Translations under genes and position numbers: made by a program
Source: Rhizobium sp. NFR03
GTDB taxonomy: Bacteria; Pseudomonadota; Alphaproteobacteria; Rhizobiales; Rhizobiaceae
Direction: 5' to 3'
NCBI RefSeq assembly: GCF_900111275.1
Contig: NZ_FOGR01000011.1
Span: 1-64,000 of the forward strand
Length of the DNA: 64,000 bases
Notes under the pieces: generated by a model
What the model saw: only the letters and a program-made list of their open reading frames with translations
Database searches by the model: none
What the model was told of the DNA's origin: nothing
Shown: positions 17,950-26,624 of the stretch, piece by piece
Layout: the number at the start of each line of letters is the position of its first letter
Numbering within the stretch: position 1 is the first letter of the stretch

Positions 17950-18930
17950 ATGGTGGCGCTCGACATCAACGGACAGGCCCGGCCGTCCGGCACGTGGCGG
18001 AAGAAACTCAGCGGTGCGACAGGACCTCTCGTCGGGCTTCTCGCGCTCTGCATCTTCCTCGGCTTCAGCACGGACGCCTTCTTCTCGCTGCGCAACGGCC
18101 TGAATATCCTCGACCAGATCACCGTCATCGGCATCATGGCCGTCGGCATGACCTTCGTCATCCTCATCGGCGGCATCGATCTCTCGGTCGGCTCGGTTCT
18201 GGCGCTGTCCATGATGGTCATGGGCTGGATGGCCAACATCGCGGGCCTTCCCTTGAGCCTTGCCATCGCCGTTGCCCTGGTCGCCTCTGCCGTCAGCGGG
18301 CTCATCGTCGGGCTTCTGGTCACCGTCTTTCGGGTCCCCGCGTTCATCGCCACACTCGCGATGATGTCGGCCGCCCGTGGTGTCGCCAACATGATCACCG
18401 ATGGTCAGCAGATCGTCGGCTTTCCCGACTGGTTCATGATGCTCGCGATCGACCGTCATTTCGGCGTTCTCACGGCCACCGTGTTCCTTATGCTCTTCGT
18501 GGTGCTGATCGCCTGGCTGTTCCTGCACTACCGGGCGGAAGGCCGTATGCTCTATGCCGTGGGTGGCAATCCGGAAGTCGCTCGTCTCGCCGGCATCAAC
18601 GTGCAGCTGGTCACAATCGCGGTCTATGTCGTCAGCGCCGTCCTTGCTGGGCTTGCCGGCATCGTTCTCGCCGCCCGCCTCGACTCGGTCCAGCCCTCCA
18701 GCGGCTTCGGTTACGAACTTGATACGATCGCCGCGGTCGTCATCGGCGGCACATCCCTTTCGGGCGGCGCAGGGGGCATCGGCGGCACGCTGATCGGCGT
18801 CCTCATCATCGGCGTCCTGCGCAACGGTCTCAACCTGCTCAACGTCTCGCCCTTCCTGCAACAGGTCATCATCGGCGTCGTCATCGTGCTTGCGGTGGGT
18901 GCCGAAACCATGCGCCGGCGACGCGCCTGA
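17950..18930 (+). CDS. ABC sugar transporter permease, RbsC type
   Basis: 326 aa inner-membrane permease of the CUT2 class with eight to ten predicted membrane segments. Family motifs include MTFVILIGGIDLSVGSVLAL near residues 65-85 and GRMLYAVGGNPEVARLAGIN near 195-215. ATG 17950 is used because GGAGG lies 4 nt upstream; GTG 17953 is equally possible and the ATG at 17947 is too close to it. Unusually, the permease comes first, before the binding protein and the ATPase. Confidence 0.9.
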   Translation: MVALDINGQARPSGTWRKKLSGATGPLVGLLALCIFLGFSTDAFFSLRNGLNILDQITVIGIMAVGMTFVILIGGIDLSVGSVLALSMMVMGWMANIAGLPLSLAIAVALVASAVSGLIVGLLVTVFRVPAFIATLAMMSAARGVANMITDGQQIVGFPDWFMMLAIDRHFGVLTATVFLMLFVVLIAWLFLHYRAEGRMLYAVGGNPEVARLAGINVQLVTIAVYVVSAVLAGLAGIVLAARLDSVQPSSGFGYELDTIAAVVIGGTSLSGGAGGIGGTLIGVLIIGVLRNGLNLLNVSPFLQQVIIGVVIVLAVGAETMRRRRA

Positions 18931-19043
18931 TCTGCTCGGGCGGGGAGAAGGCGACAGAAATTCCCCTCCGAGAGGTTTGGAGCGGAGCATATGCCCCAGG
19001 GGTGGAGGATACCCCGGGTTCAATCAAAACGGAGGAACGACCC

Positions 19044-19973
19044 ATGACATTCGCACGCACCCTTCTGACATCGGCGGCCATTCTGGGCCTGACGCTCGGC
19101 TCCGCTCATGCCGCCGAAGTCAAGAAAATCGGCCTTGCCGTCGCCAACCTGCAGGCGAACTTCTTCAACCAGATCAAGCAGTCCGTCGAAGCCGAAGCCA
19201 AGAAGCGCGGCATCGAGGTCGTGACCGTCGATGCCAAGGGCGATGGCCCGACCCAGATCAACCAGATCCAGGACCTTCTGACGCAGAACATAGATGCGCT
19301 GATCTACATTCCCGCCGGTGCGGCTGCCGCGACGGTTCCCGTCAAGCTCGCCAAGGCTGCAGGCGTGCCGGTCATCAACGTCGACCGCAATGCCGACGGC
19401 GCGCCGGGCGACACTTTCCTCGCGACGGACTCCGTTTCTTCAGCCAAGGGTGTCTGCGAGTACATCCTGAAGGAAGCCGGCGGCAAGGGCGACATGGTCA
19501 TCATTCATGGCCAGAAGGGCACCACGCCGGAAGTCGATCGTTCCAAGGGCTGCGCGGAAGCGCTGAAGGCCTACCCGGACGTCAAGATCGTTGCAGAGCA
19601 GTATTCCAACATGTGGGCCCAGGACGAGGGCTTCCAGATCATGCAGAATATGCTTCAGGCCAATCCGAACGTTTCGATCGTCTTTGCGCAGGCAGACGGC
19701 CTTGCCCTTGGCGCGGCGCAGGCGATCAAGGTCGCCAACCCCTCGCAGAAGGTCGTGGTCGGCGGTTTCGACGGTGACACGGCAGCGCTCGAAGCGCTCG
19801 GCAAGGGCGTCTTCAACGTTACGGCGACGCAGCAGACCCAGAAGATGGGCCGCGACGCCGTCGAGAACGCCGTGAAGCTCGTTGCCGGCGAGAAAGTGCC
19901 GCCGGTACAGCTGCTCGACGCGACGCTGACCACCAAGGAAAACGTCGCCGAGTTCATCGCCAACCATCCCTGA
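19044..19973 (+). CDS. ABC sugar transporter substrate-binding protein, RbsB type
   Basis: 309 aa. Signal peptide of about 22 residues ending SAHA-AE, then KKIGLAVANLQANFFNQIKQ, typical of pentose- and polyol-binding periplasmic proteins. Later VINVDRNADG and VGGFDGDTAALEAL line the ligand cleft in this family. The start at 19044 has GGAGG 8 nt upstream and gives a clean signal peptide. Likely ligand is a pentose, pentitol or branched five-carbon sugar, judged from the neighbouring kinase and transketolase. Confidence 0.9.
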   Translation: MTFARTLLTSAAILGLTLGSAHAAEVKKIGLAVANLQANFFNQIKQSVEAEAKKRGIEVVTVDAKGDGPTQINQIQDLLTQNIDALIYIPAGAAAATVPVKLAKAAGVPVINVDRNADGAPGDTFLATDSVSSAKGVCEYILKEAGGKGDMVIIHGQKGTTPEVDRSKGCAEALKAYPDVKIVAEQYSNMWAQDEGFQIMQNMLQANPNVSIVFAQADGLALGAAQAIKVANPSQKVVVGGFDGDTAALEALGKGVFNVTATQQTQKMGRDAVENAVKLVAGEKVPPVQLLDATLTTKENVAEFIANHP

Positions 19974-20003
19974 TGATGTCGAGACGGTAGGAGTAAGCGC
20001 GCC

Positions 20004-21482
20004 ATGACCCAGCCGGTTCTGTCACTGAGAGGCATCTCAAAGAGCTACGGACCGCTCCAGGTTCTCAAATCCGTGAGCCTGGACGTTCATCCGGGGGAAG
20101 TCGTGGCACTTCTCGGCGAGAACGGAGCCGGAAAATCGACGCTGTCGGGCATTATCGCCGGATCGCGGGCGCCGTCCGAGGGAACGATGACGTGGCTGGG
20201 GCAGCCTTATGCCCCGGCCACGCCACGCGAGGCGATCGACAAGGGCGTCGTCCTCATCCACCAGGAGCTCAAACTCCTGCCGCAGCTCTCCATCGCGGAA
20301 AACGTCTTCATCGGGCGCTGGCCGACCCGCAATGGCGTCGTCGATCGGGCGCAGATGGAGCGCCGCGCGCAGGAGCAGCTTTCGCGCCTCAACCTGCATA
20401 TCCCGGCCACCCGCAAAGTGGCCGGACTTTCCACCGCCAACCAGCAGCTGATCGAGATTGCCAAGGCGCTTGCGCTGGATGCGAAGCTTCTCATTCTCGA
20501 CGAGCCGACGGCAGCTCTCGGCGGTGCCGAAACAGAGGCGCTGTTCGAGCAGGTCCGCAAGCTGCGCGCCGAGGGCGTCGGCATCATCTACATTTCCCAC
20601 CGCATGGAAGAGATCAAGAAGATCACCGACCGCATCGTCGTCCTGCGCGACGGCGAGCGGGTGCAGGAATTTGCCGACAGTGCGACGCCGGTTCGCACGG
20701 TGGTGGAAAGCATGGTCGGACGCTCGCTCGACCGCCTGTTCCCGCCCGTGCCGACGCCGACGGATCGTCCCGTGCTGCAGGTGTCGAACCTCACCTCGGC
20801 CGTCAACGCCTTCCGCGATGTCAGCTTCGAGGTGCGCGCCGGGGAAATTCTCGGCATCGCCGGCCTTGTCGGTGCCGGCCGAACGGAGCTCGTCCGGGCA
20901 ATTGCCGGTGCCGATCCCGTCAGGGCCGGCACGATCCGGCTCGACGGGCAAGTGCTCAAGCTGCGCGACCCGGCCGATGCGATCGCCAAAGGCATCGTCC
21001 TCGTGCCGGAGGATCGCAAGGATCAGGGTCTGGTCGTTGCTCACAAGATCAGCGAAAACCTGATCTACGCCAATCTCGACAAGCTCGGCGGCCGGTGGAT
21101 CACTGCGGGTGTGAAGAAGGCTTTCGCCGAGAAGGCCATCGCGAAATTCAACGTCAAAGGTCGCGCCGAGCAGCATGCGTCCGATCTGTCGGGCGGCAAC
21201 CAGCAGAAGATCGTCATTGCCAAATGGCTGATGCGCGACCCCAAGGTGGTGGTTCTCGACGAGCCGACACGCGGCATCGATGTGGGCGCGCGCGCCGGCA
21301 TCTACGACATCATCGTCAACCTCGCCCGCCAGGGCGTCGCGGTCATTGTGGTCAGCTCGGACCTCGAGGAGGTGCTCGGCGTCTCCAACCGCATTCTCGT
21401 TCTCGCCCAGGGCAACCAGGCCGGCATTCTCAACCGCGAACAGGCCAATGACGTCTCCGTCATGGAACTCGCAACGATCTGA
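20004..21482 (+). CDS. ABC sugar transporter ATP-binding protein, RbsA type (double domain)
   Basis: 492 aa with two fused nucleotide-binding domains, the CUT2 arrangement. The first half has Walker A GENGAGKST and Walker B LLILDEPTAAL. The second has the degenerate GLVGAGRTE loop, signature LSGGNQQK and VVLDEPTRGIDVGA, as in RbsA and XylG. Powers the permease at 17950. It starts 30 nt after the binding-protein stop. Confidence 0.93.
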   Translation: MTQPVLSLRGISKSYGPLQVLKSVSLDVHPGEVVALLGENGAGKSTLSGIIAGSRAPSEGTMTWLGQPYAPATPREAIDKGVVLIHQELKLLPQLSIAENVFIGRWPTRNGVVDRAQMERRAQEQLSRLNLHIPATRKVAGLSTANQQLIEIAKALALDAKLLILDEPTAALGGAETEALFEQVRKLRAEGVGIIYISHRMEEIKKITDRIVVLRDGERVQEFADSATPVRTVVESMVGRSLDRLFPPVPTPTDRPVLQVSNLTSAVNAFRDVSFEVRAGEILGIAGLVGAGRTELVRAIAGADPVRAGTIRLDGQVLKLRDPADAIAKGIVLVPEDRKDQGLVVAHKISENLIYANLDKLGGRWITAGVKKAFAEKAIAKFNVKGRAEQHASDLSGGNQQKIVIAKWLMRDPKVVVLDEPTRGIDVGARAGIYDIIVNLARQGVAVIVVSSDLEEVLGVSNRILVLAQGNQAGILNREQANDVSVMELATI

Positions 21483-21504
21483 TGAACCATAGAAAGGAAG
21501 AGCG

Positions 21505-22293
21505 GTGTCCGACATCACTCTGAACGCCCCCAAGCTGTTCGATCTCACCGGCCAAGTCGCCCTCGTCACGGGTGCGGGAAGCGGCATCGGCCAGCGCATC
21601 GCCATCGGCCTTGCCCAGTGCGGCGCGGATGTCGCGCTGCTCGACCGGCGCACGGACGACGGCCTCGCCATGACGGCGCATCACATCAAGGCGGCAGGTC
21701 GCCGCTCGATTGAAATCGCCGCCGACGTCACCAGCAAGACCTCGCTCGCCGACGCCGTGGCCCGTACGGAAGCCGAGCTCGGCAACCTGTCGCTGGCCGT
21801 GAATGCGGCCGGAATCGCCAATGCGAACCCGGCCGAGGACATGGACGAGGACCAGTACCAGACCCTGATGGACATCAACCTGAAGGGCGTCTTTCTCTCC
21901 TCTCAGGCAGAAGCGCGCGCGATGCTGAAGCACGGCCGCGGCGCCATCGTCAACATCGCCTCGATGTCCGGCGTCATCGTCAATCGCGGCCTCAGCCAGG
22001 CACACTACAATGCGTCGAAGGCCGGCGTCATTCACATGTCGAAGTCCATGGCCATGGAGTGGGTCGATCGCGGCATCCGCGTCAATACGATCTCGCCGGG
22101 CTACACCGCGACCCCAATGAACACGCGGCCGGAAATGGTGCACCAGACGAAGCTGTTCGAAGAGCAGACGCCGATGCAGCGCATGGCCAAGGTGGATGAA
22201 ATGGTCGGGCCCGCCGTCTTTCTCCTGTCGGACGCGGCAAGTTTCGTCACGGGCGTCGATCTGCTCGTCGATGGCGGCTTCTGCTGCTGGTAG
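21505..22293 (+). CDS. SDR-family oxidoreductase, probable polyol dehydrogenase
   Basis: 262 aa classical short-chain dehydrogenase. Cofactor loop GAGSGIG at residues 23-29, catalytic Y168-N-A-S-K172 (YNASK), a Ser in IASMSG near 153, and the C-terminal LVDGGFCCW. D47 at the end of the second strand (LLDRR) favours NAD(H). GTG start with AAAGGAAG upstream. Lies 22 nt behind the ABC ATPase, so it is part of the uptake operon. It probably oxidises the imported polyol to a ketose for the FGGY kinase. Confidence 0.85.
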   Translation: MSDITLNAPKLFDLTGQVALVTGAGSGIGQRIAIGLAQCGADVALLDRRTDDGLAMTAHHIKAAGRRSIEIAADVTSKTSLADAVARTEAELGNLSLAVNAAGIANANPAEDMDEDQYQTLMDINLKGVFLSSQAEARAMLKHGRGAIVNIASMSGVIVNRGLSQAHYNASKAGVIHMSKSMAMEWVDRGIRVNTISPGYTATPMNTRPEMVHQTKLFEEQTPMQRMAKVDEMVGPAVFLLSDAASFVTGVDLLVDGGFCCW

Positions 22294-22322
22294 TCGCAGC
22301 GCGACAGGCCAGGCGATAACAA

Positions 22323-22394
22323 CTGCGGTCTCGGCACCTCCCTGAAGAGACCGCAGGCGGATCGTGCGTCAAACGACGTTGCCGCACGATCCGC
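22323..22394 (+). other. Two tandem perfect hairpins between the SDR genes
   Basis: Stem 1: CTGCGGTCTC (22323-22332) with GAGACCGCAG (22347-22356). Stem 2 follows with no spacer: GCGGATCGTGCG (22357-22368) with CGCACGATCCGC (22383-22394). No T-run follows. They lie in the 182-bp gap between two cotranscribed genes, so mRNA processing or stabilisation is more likely than full termination. Confidence 0.7.
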
Positions 22395-22475
22395 TGCCTT
22401 TGACGAGCGGCCTGCGGACTGACGGGGGAGGAGAAACGCGCGCACCAATCGCGCGCACCGAAGGAGGAGGATCCT

Positions 22476-23258
22476 ATGAAGCGTTTCGACAACAAGACGG
22501 TGGTCATAACCGGCGCCAGCCGTGGCATCGGTGCGGCAATTGCCGCCCGCTTCGCCCGCGAGGGCGCCAGCCTCGTTGTTTCGGCGAATGAAGACCGCGT
22601 TCACGGCGTCGCCGAGGAGATCGCCAAGGCCGGCGGCAAGGCGATCTCCTTCGTCGGCGACGTCACCAGCAAGGCAAGCGTTATCGCCCTTTACGATGCG
22701 GCCGAAGCAGTGTTCGGTTCGGTCGACGTGTCCATACAGAATGCCGGCGTCATCACCATCGCGCGTGTCGAGGACCTGCCGGAGGATGACTGGGACAAGG
22801 TGATGGCGGTGAACACCAAGGGTGTGTTCCTCTGCGCCCAGGAAGCCATCGCCCGCATGCGCCGGCACGGACGCGGCGGCCGCATCATCAACACGGCCTC
22901 CGGGCAGGCACGCGACGGCTTTATCTACACCCCCCACTATGCGGCTTCGAAGATGGGTGTCGTCGGCATCACCCAGAGCCTTGCCAAGGAGGTTGCGACC
23001 GACGGCATCACCGTCAACGCCTTCTGCCCCGGCATCATCGAGACCGATATGTGGGCCTATAATGACGAGGCCTGGGGCAAACTGCTCGGCACCTACGCAC
23101 CCGGCGAACTGATGAAGGAGTGGGTCGAGGGCATTCCCATGAAGCGCGCCGGCTCCGGTGAAGACGTTGCCGGTCTCGTGACTTTCCTTGCCAGCGACGA
23201 CGCTGCCTACATCACAGGGCAGACGATCAATGTCGACGGCGGTCTCATCATGTCCTAG
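22476..23258 (+). CDS. SDR-family oxidoreductase, sorbitol/polyol dehydrogenase-like
   Basis: 260 aa classical SDR. GASRGIG at residues 13-19, catalytic S142, Y155 and K159 (YAASK), NAG at 89-91 and the C-terminal GQTINVDGGLIMS. The FCPGIIETDMW stretch with its extended substrate loop resembles sorbitol dehydrogenase and meso-butanediol dehydrogenase relatives. Excellent ribosome site AGGAGGAGG. Second dehydrogenase of the pentitol-type operon; two SDRs may serve two polyols or two epimeric carbons. Last gene before a hairpin at 23392. Confidence 0.85.
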   Translation: MKRFDNKTVVITGASRGIGAAIAARFAREGASLVVSANEDRVHGVAEEIAKAGGKAISFVGDVTSKASVIALYDAAEAVFGSVDVSIQNAGVITIARVEDLPEDDWDKVMAVNTKGVFLCAQEAIARMRRHGRGGRIINTASGQARDGFIYTPHYAASKMGVVGITQSLAKEVATDGITVNAFCPGIIETDMWAYNDEAWGKLLGTYAPGELMKEWVEGIPMKRAGSGEDVAGLVTFLASDDAAYITGQTINVDGGLIMS

Positions 23259-23391
23259 CTCGCGGAGCAGCTTGGAAAGTTTCCGTAGGTCCGTCAGATT
23301 ATCGACGGCAGATGCAGGGGTACTCGCAAACGTCGAGACGCTGTTACACGGCTCACCTCCCGCCGCCGACCCTCGCGGCGCGAGGAAGGAG

Positions 23392-23410
23392 TGAGGGCCT
23401 TTGGCCCTCA
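23392..23410. terminator. Hairpin between convergent genes
   Basis: Perfect 8-bp stem TGAGGGCC / GGCCCTCA with a TTT loop. It lies between the SDR operon (+) and the putative gene ending at 23413 (-), only 2-3 nt beyond the latter's stop. T-run weak on both sides (GTTTA on +). Confidence 0.55.
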
Positions 23411-23412
23411 GT

Positions 23413-23904
23413 TTACATCTGGTCGAAGTCGGCGCCGCGGGCGGCCTCGAGGTCTGCCAGCATCGCCTGATGGCGTGGGTCGATGCCGGCCTGACCCGGA
23501 CGCGCTCCGAAACCCTTGGCAACGGCGGCTTGTTCTTCGATTTCGAGCTGCGCGAAGGTGCGGACCATGCGATTGCGCGCACGCGAAGCTGCCAGCTGGC
23601 TGGTGGCGGTCGAGTAGTCTCCGCCCTGCCGGACGCGAATGGCGGCCCTGCGGACGCTGACGGAGAGCGGCGTGGAAACGGTCGTCGAGGTGTCCTCTCG
23701 ATGCCCGACGAACCGTGGACCCGGCGCATTGTTCCTGCACGTACGCTCCCGTACGTTTTCGGCACCTCCCGCGAAACACTCCAGCGCCTTGAGCAGCGTC
23801 CGGCATCGTACCCATGGGGAACCGGCCTTGCCGAGTGCGGTTCGGGCGCGGAGAATGGAAGACAGGATCATGGAGAACGAGGTCATCGAGGCGTCCTTCG
23901 ACAT
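23413..23904 (-). CDS. Hypothetical protein
   Basis: Up to 163 aa, not recognised. The C-terminal half (MVRTFAQLEIEEQAAVAKGF, then RHQAMLADLEAARGAD) is hydrophilic, probably helical and has natural codon choice. The N-terminal half is Arg/Ser-rich and less convincing. No good ribosome site precedes ATG 23904; ATG 23871, overlapping the start of the oppositely oriented DUF982 gene, is an alternative. The hairpin just after the stop favours a real gene. A frame on the other strand covers the same region but is Gly/Arg-rich, as shadows usually are. Confidence 0.4.
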   Translation of the reverse strand: MSKDASMTSFSMILSSILRARTALGKAGSPWVRCRTLLKALECFAGGAENVRERTCRNNAPGPRFVGHREDTSTTVSTPLSVSVRRAAIRVRQGGDYSTATSQLAASRARNRMVRTFAQLEIEEQAAVAKGFGARPGQAGIDPRHQAMLADLEAARGADFDQM

Positions 23905-24058
23905 ACGCTGGCACGAGCCGGCCTGGGTGAAGGGCGGCTACGGCATTGCCGATCCGGTCAGGGGGCCGCGCCAGGCCCTGATCTATCTGGATGCACGCGA
24001 AGCGGCGAGAAGCGCCTTCATACGCGCAGCGCGAGAGGCGCGGATGCTCGCCTCGTGA
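23870..24058 (+). CDS. DUF982-like small protein
   Basis: 62 aa. The order of EPAWVKGGYGIADPVRGPRQ, ALIYLD and a terminal helix rich in Ala/Arg resembles the DUF982 pattern (P-V-V-x-G-G-x-x-x-V-x-G-P-x-E-A-L then a small helix), a family expanded in Rhizobiales with no known function. AGGATC and GGAAG precede the start. It sits 28 nt upstream of the orphan cyoB on the same strand and could be cotranscribed with it. Confidence 0.6.
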   Translation: MENEVIEASFDIRWHEPAWVKGGYGIADPVRGPRQALIYLDAREAARSAFIRAAREARMLAS

Positions 24059-24086
24059 TAACTGAAGGGTGAAGAAGGGGGACACG

Positions 24087-26108
24087 ATGCCCGGGGATAT
24101 CAACCTGCAAAGTCTGATCTTCGGGCGGCTGACATGGGACGCGCTGCCGCTTCACGAGCCAATCCTGGTCGTGACCTTCTTGGTCGTGGTGCTCGGCGGG
24201 CTTGGGCTCCTTGGCCTCATCACCTGGTTCAAGCTCTGGGGCTATCTTTTCAGGGAGTGGTTCACGAGCGTCGATCACAAGAAGATCGGCATCATGTACG
24301 TGATCTTCGCCGTGGTCATGATGCTGCGCGGCGTGGCGGATGCGGTGATGATGCGCACCCAGCAGGCCATCGCCGTCGGCAGCAACGAAGGCTTCCTTCC
24401 GCAGCATCATTACGACCAGGTGTTCACGGCACATGGCGTCATCATGATCTTCTTCATGGCCATGCCCTTCGTCACCGGGGTCATGAACTTCGTCGTGCCG
24501 CTTCAGATCGGCGCGCGCGACGTCTCCTTCCCCTTCCTCAACAATCTGTCCTTCTGGATGAGCGTTGCCGGGGCGATCATCATCATGATCTCGCTGTTCA
24601 TCGGCGAGTTCGCGCGCACTGGATGGCTGGCCTATCCGCCTCTGTCGGGACCCGACTACAGTCCCGGCGTCGGCGTCGATTATTACATCTGGGGCCTGCA
24701 GGTGGCCGGCGTCGGCACGACGCTGTCCGGGATCAACCTCATCGCCACCATCGTCAAGATGCGGGCGCCCGGCATGACCATGATGAAGATGCCGATCTTC
24801 ACCTGGACCTCGCTCTGCACCAACGTGCTGATCGTCGCCTCCTTCCCGATCCTGACCGCGACGCTCGCGCTGCTGTCGCTCGACCGCTATGTGGGCACGC
24901 ACTTCTTCACGAACGATCTCGGCGGCAACCCGATGATGTATGTGAACCTCATCTGGATCTGGGGCCACCCGGAAGTCTACATTCTCGTGCTGCCGGCCTT
25001 TGGTATCTTTTCGGAGGTGGTCGCCACATTCTGCGGCAAGCGCCTCTTTGGTTATGCCTCGATGGTCTATGCGACGGTCGTCATCACCATTCTTTCCTAC
25101 CTCGTCTGGCTCCACCACTTCTTCACCATGGGCTCCGGCGCCAGCGTCAACGCCTTCTTCGGCATCACGACCATGATCATCTCGATCCCGACGGGCGCCA
25201 AGATCTTCAACTGGCTGTTCACGATGTATCGCGGCCGCATCCGCTTCGAGCTGCCCATGTACTGGACGGTCGGCTTCATGGTGACCTTCGTCATCGGCGG
25301 CATGACGGGCGTTCTGCTCGCCGTACCCCCGGCCGACTTCGTGCTGCACAACTCGCTGTTTCTCGTCGCGCATTTTCACAATGTCATCGTCGGCGGCGTC
25401 GTATTCGGCCTGATGGCCGGCATTATCTACTGGTTTCCGAAAGCCTTCGGTTTCAGGCTCGAGCGGTTCTGGGGGCTCATTTCGTTCTGGTGCGCGCTGA
25501 TCGGCTTCTGGGTCACCTTCACGCCGCTCTACGCCATGGGCCTCATGGGCGTCACACGCAGGCTCAACCGGCTTGAGGATCCATCGCTTCAGTTCTGGAC
25601 CATCATGGCTGCGGTCGGCGTGGCAATCAGCGCTGCGGGTATCGCCGCCACCATCATCCAGCTGGTCGTGAGTTTCCTGAGGCGCGAGCAACTGCGCGAC
25701 GTCACGGGCGATCCCTGGAACGGCCGCACGCTGGAATGGTCGACGTCATCCCCGCCGCCGGACTACAACTACGCCTTCACGCCGATCTCTCATGACCGGG
25801 ACGCCTGGTACGACATGAAACGGCGCGGCTATGATTTGCCCTCAAGTGGTTTCCGTCCGATCCACATGCCGAAGAACACGGCAACCGGCCTTGTGGTCGG
25901 AGCGCTCACCGTACCTCTCGCCTTCGGCCTCGTCTGGTACATCTGGTGGATGGCGATCGCGAGCGCATTGGCAATTCTGGTTGTCGCGATCGCGCATACC
26001 TTCAACTACGACCGCGAGTTTTTCATTCCGGCCGAACGTGTCGAGAAGACGGAGCGGTGGCATCTCGATGGACTGCGGGATGCGGAAACCCGTGGCCCCG
26101 CCGCCTGA
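24087..26108 (+). CDS. cyoB: Cytochrome o ubiquinol oxidase subunit I
   Basis: 673 aa, full length for CyoB (E. coli 663). All redox ligands are present with a constant +10 offset from E. coli: H116 and H431 for low-spin heme; H294, H343 and H344 for CuB; Y298 cross-link; H429 for the high-spin heme. The ubiquinol-site residues R81, D85, H108 and Q111 are also kept. The start at 24087 follows a GGGGG ribosome site. It should reduce O2 with ubiquinol and pump protons in the inner membrane. However, no cyoA, cyoC, cyoD or cyoE is adjacent: the flanks are DUF982 and DUF6894 genes. It must borrow partners encoded elsewhere or be a remnant. Confidence 0.92.
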   Translation: MPGDINLQSLIFGRLTWDALPLHEPILVVTFLVVVLGGLGLLGLITWFKLWGYLFREWFTSVDHKKIGIMYVIFAVVMMLRGVADAVMMRTQQAIAVGSNEGFLPQHHYDQVFTAHGVIMIFFMAMPFVTGVMNFVVPLQIGARDVSFPFLNNLSFWMSVAGAIIIMISLFIGEFARTGWLAYPPLSGPDYSPGVGVDYYIWGLQVAGVGTTLSGINLIATIVKMRAPGMTMMKMPIFTWTSLCTNVLIVASFPILTATLALLSLDRYVGTHFFTNDLGGNPMMYVNLIWIWGHPEVYILVLPAFGIFSEVVATFCGKRLFGYASMVYATVVITILSYLVWLHHFFTMGSGASVNAFFGITTMIISIPTGAKIFNWLFTMYRGRIRFELPMYWTVGFMVTFVIGGMTGVLLAVPPADFVLHNSLFLVAHFHNVIVGGVVFGLMAGIIYWFPKAFGFRLERFWGLISFWCALIGFWVTFTPLYAMGLMGVTRRLNRLEDPSLQFWTIMAAVGVAISAAGIAATIIQLVVSFLRREQLRDVTGDPWNGRTLEWSTSSPPPDYNYAFTPISHDRDAWYDMKRRGYDLPSSGFRPIHMPKNTATGLVVGALTVPLAFGLVWYIWWMAIASALAILVVAIAHTFNYDREFFIPAERVEKTERWHLDGLRDAETRGPAA

Positions 26109-26164
26109 GATGTAGCGTCGAACAGCACGATGGTTTCCTCCGTATGAAGCTGCCGTGTTCGGCC

Positions 26165-26201
26165 TCAGGGTGATCGCGGCACCGTCGGCTGATCACCCTG
26201 A
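26165..26201. terminator. Hairpin overlapping the DUF6894 stop codon
   Basis: Perfect 11-bp inverted repeat TCAGGGTGATC / GATCACCCTGA. On the - strand its distal arm contains the TGA stop. It may serve both convergent genes; no T-run on either side. Confidence 0.5.
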
Positions 26202-26473
26202 AATGTAACGCTCCGATGATGCCGAAGCTGTTCCGGAAGAAGCGGAGACAGCGCATCGACTGTCGAGACCATTCCCACAGCTTTGCCTTCCACGTCCGCT
26301 ATGTCGATAGCCTCCAGAACGATCTTCTGCGATGCCTTCAGGTGATCGCCGGCAATCTCGCAGAGCGCGGCTCTGGCTGCGGCATAAGCTTCCTCAAGAG
26401 ATCTGAATTCCTGGCCTTCCTCGTCGGGAATGCATTCGTCGGGTCGTTGAAGGTGTAGATAGTACCTCGGCAC
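26165..26473 (-). CDS. DUF6894-like small protein
   Basis: 102 aa from a GTG start at 26473 that has AGAGGAA 7 nt upstream; a longer ATG form from 26515 lacks this signal. PRYYLHLQRPDECIPDEEG followed by FRSLEEAYAAARAAL is the hallmark of the DUF6894 family of small alphaproteobacterial proteins, function unknown. The 3' end is unusual: the last dozen codons and the TGA form an 11-bp perfect hairpin stem. It converges on cyoB. Confidence 0.7.
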   Translation of the reverse strand: MPRYYLHLQRPDECIPDEEGQEFRSLEEAYAAARAALCEIAGDHLKASQKIVLEAIDIADVEGKAVGMVSTVDALSPLLPEQLRHHRSVTFQGDQPTVPRSP

Positions 26474-26624
26474 GCGGGTTCCTCTTGAGTTCTTTGCGAA
26501 AACCTGACCGAACAATGATTGTTTCGGAAAGTTTCCGTCTGCTTTTGACCAAGGTTATTTCGGAACATGGGCGATCCGCGAACGGTTCGGTCTACAGGGT
26601 TCACAAGATCATTCTTGTGAGAGC

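Noticed and set aside
24018-25691. 557-codon minus-strand frame opposite cyoB
   Set aside because: Very rich in Asp, His and Arg, a typical reverse-complement product of membrane-protein codons.
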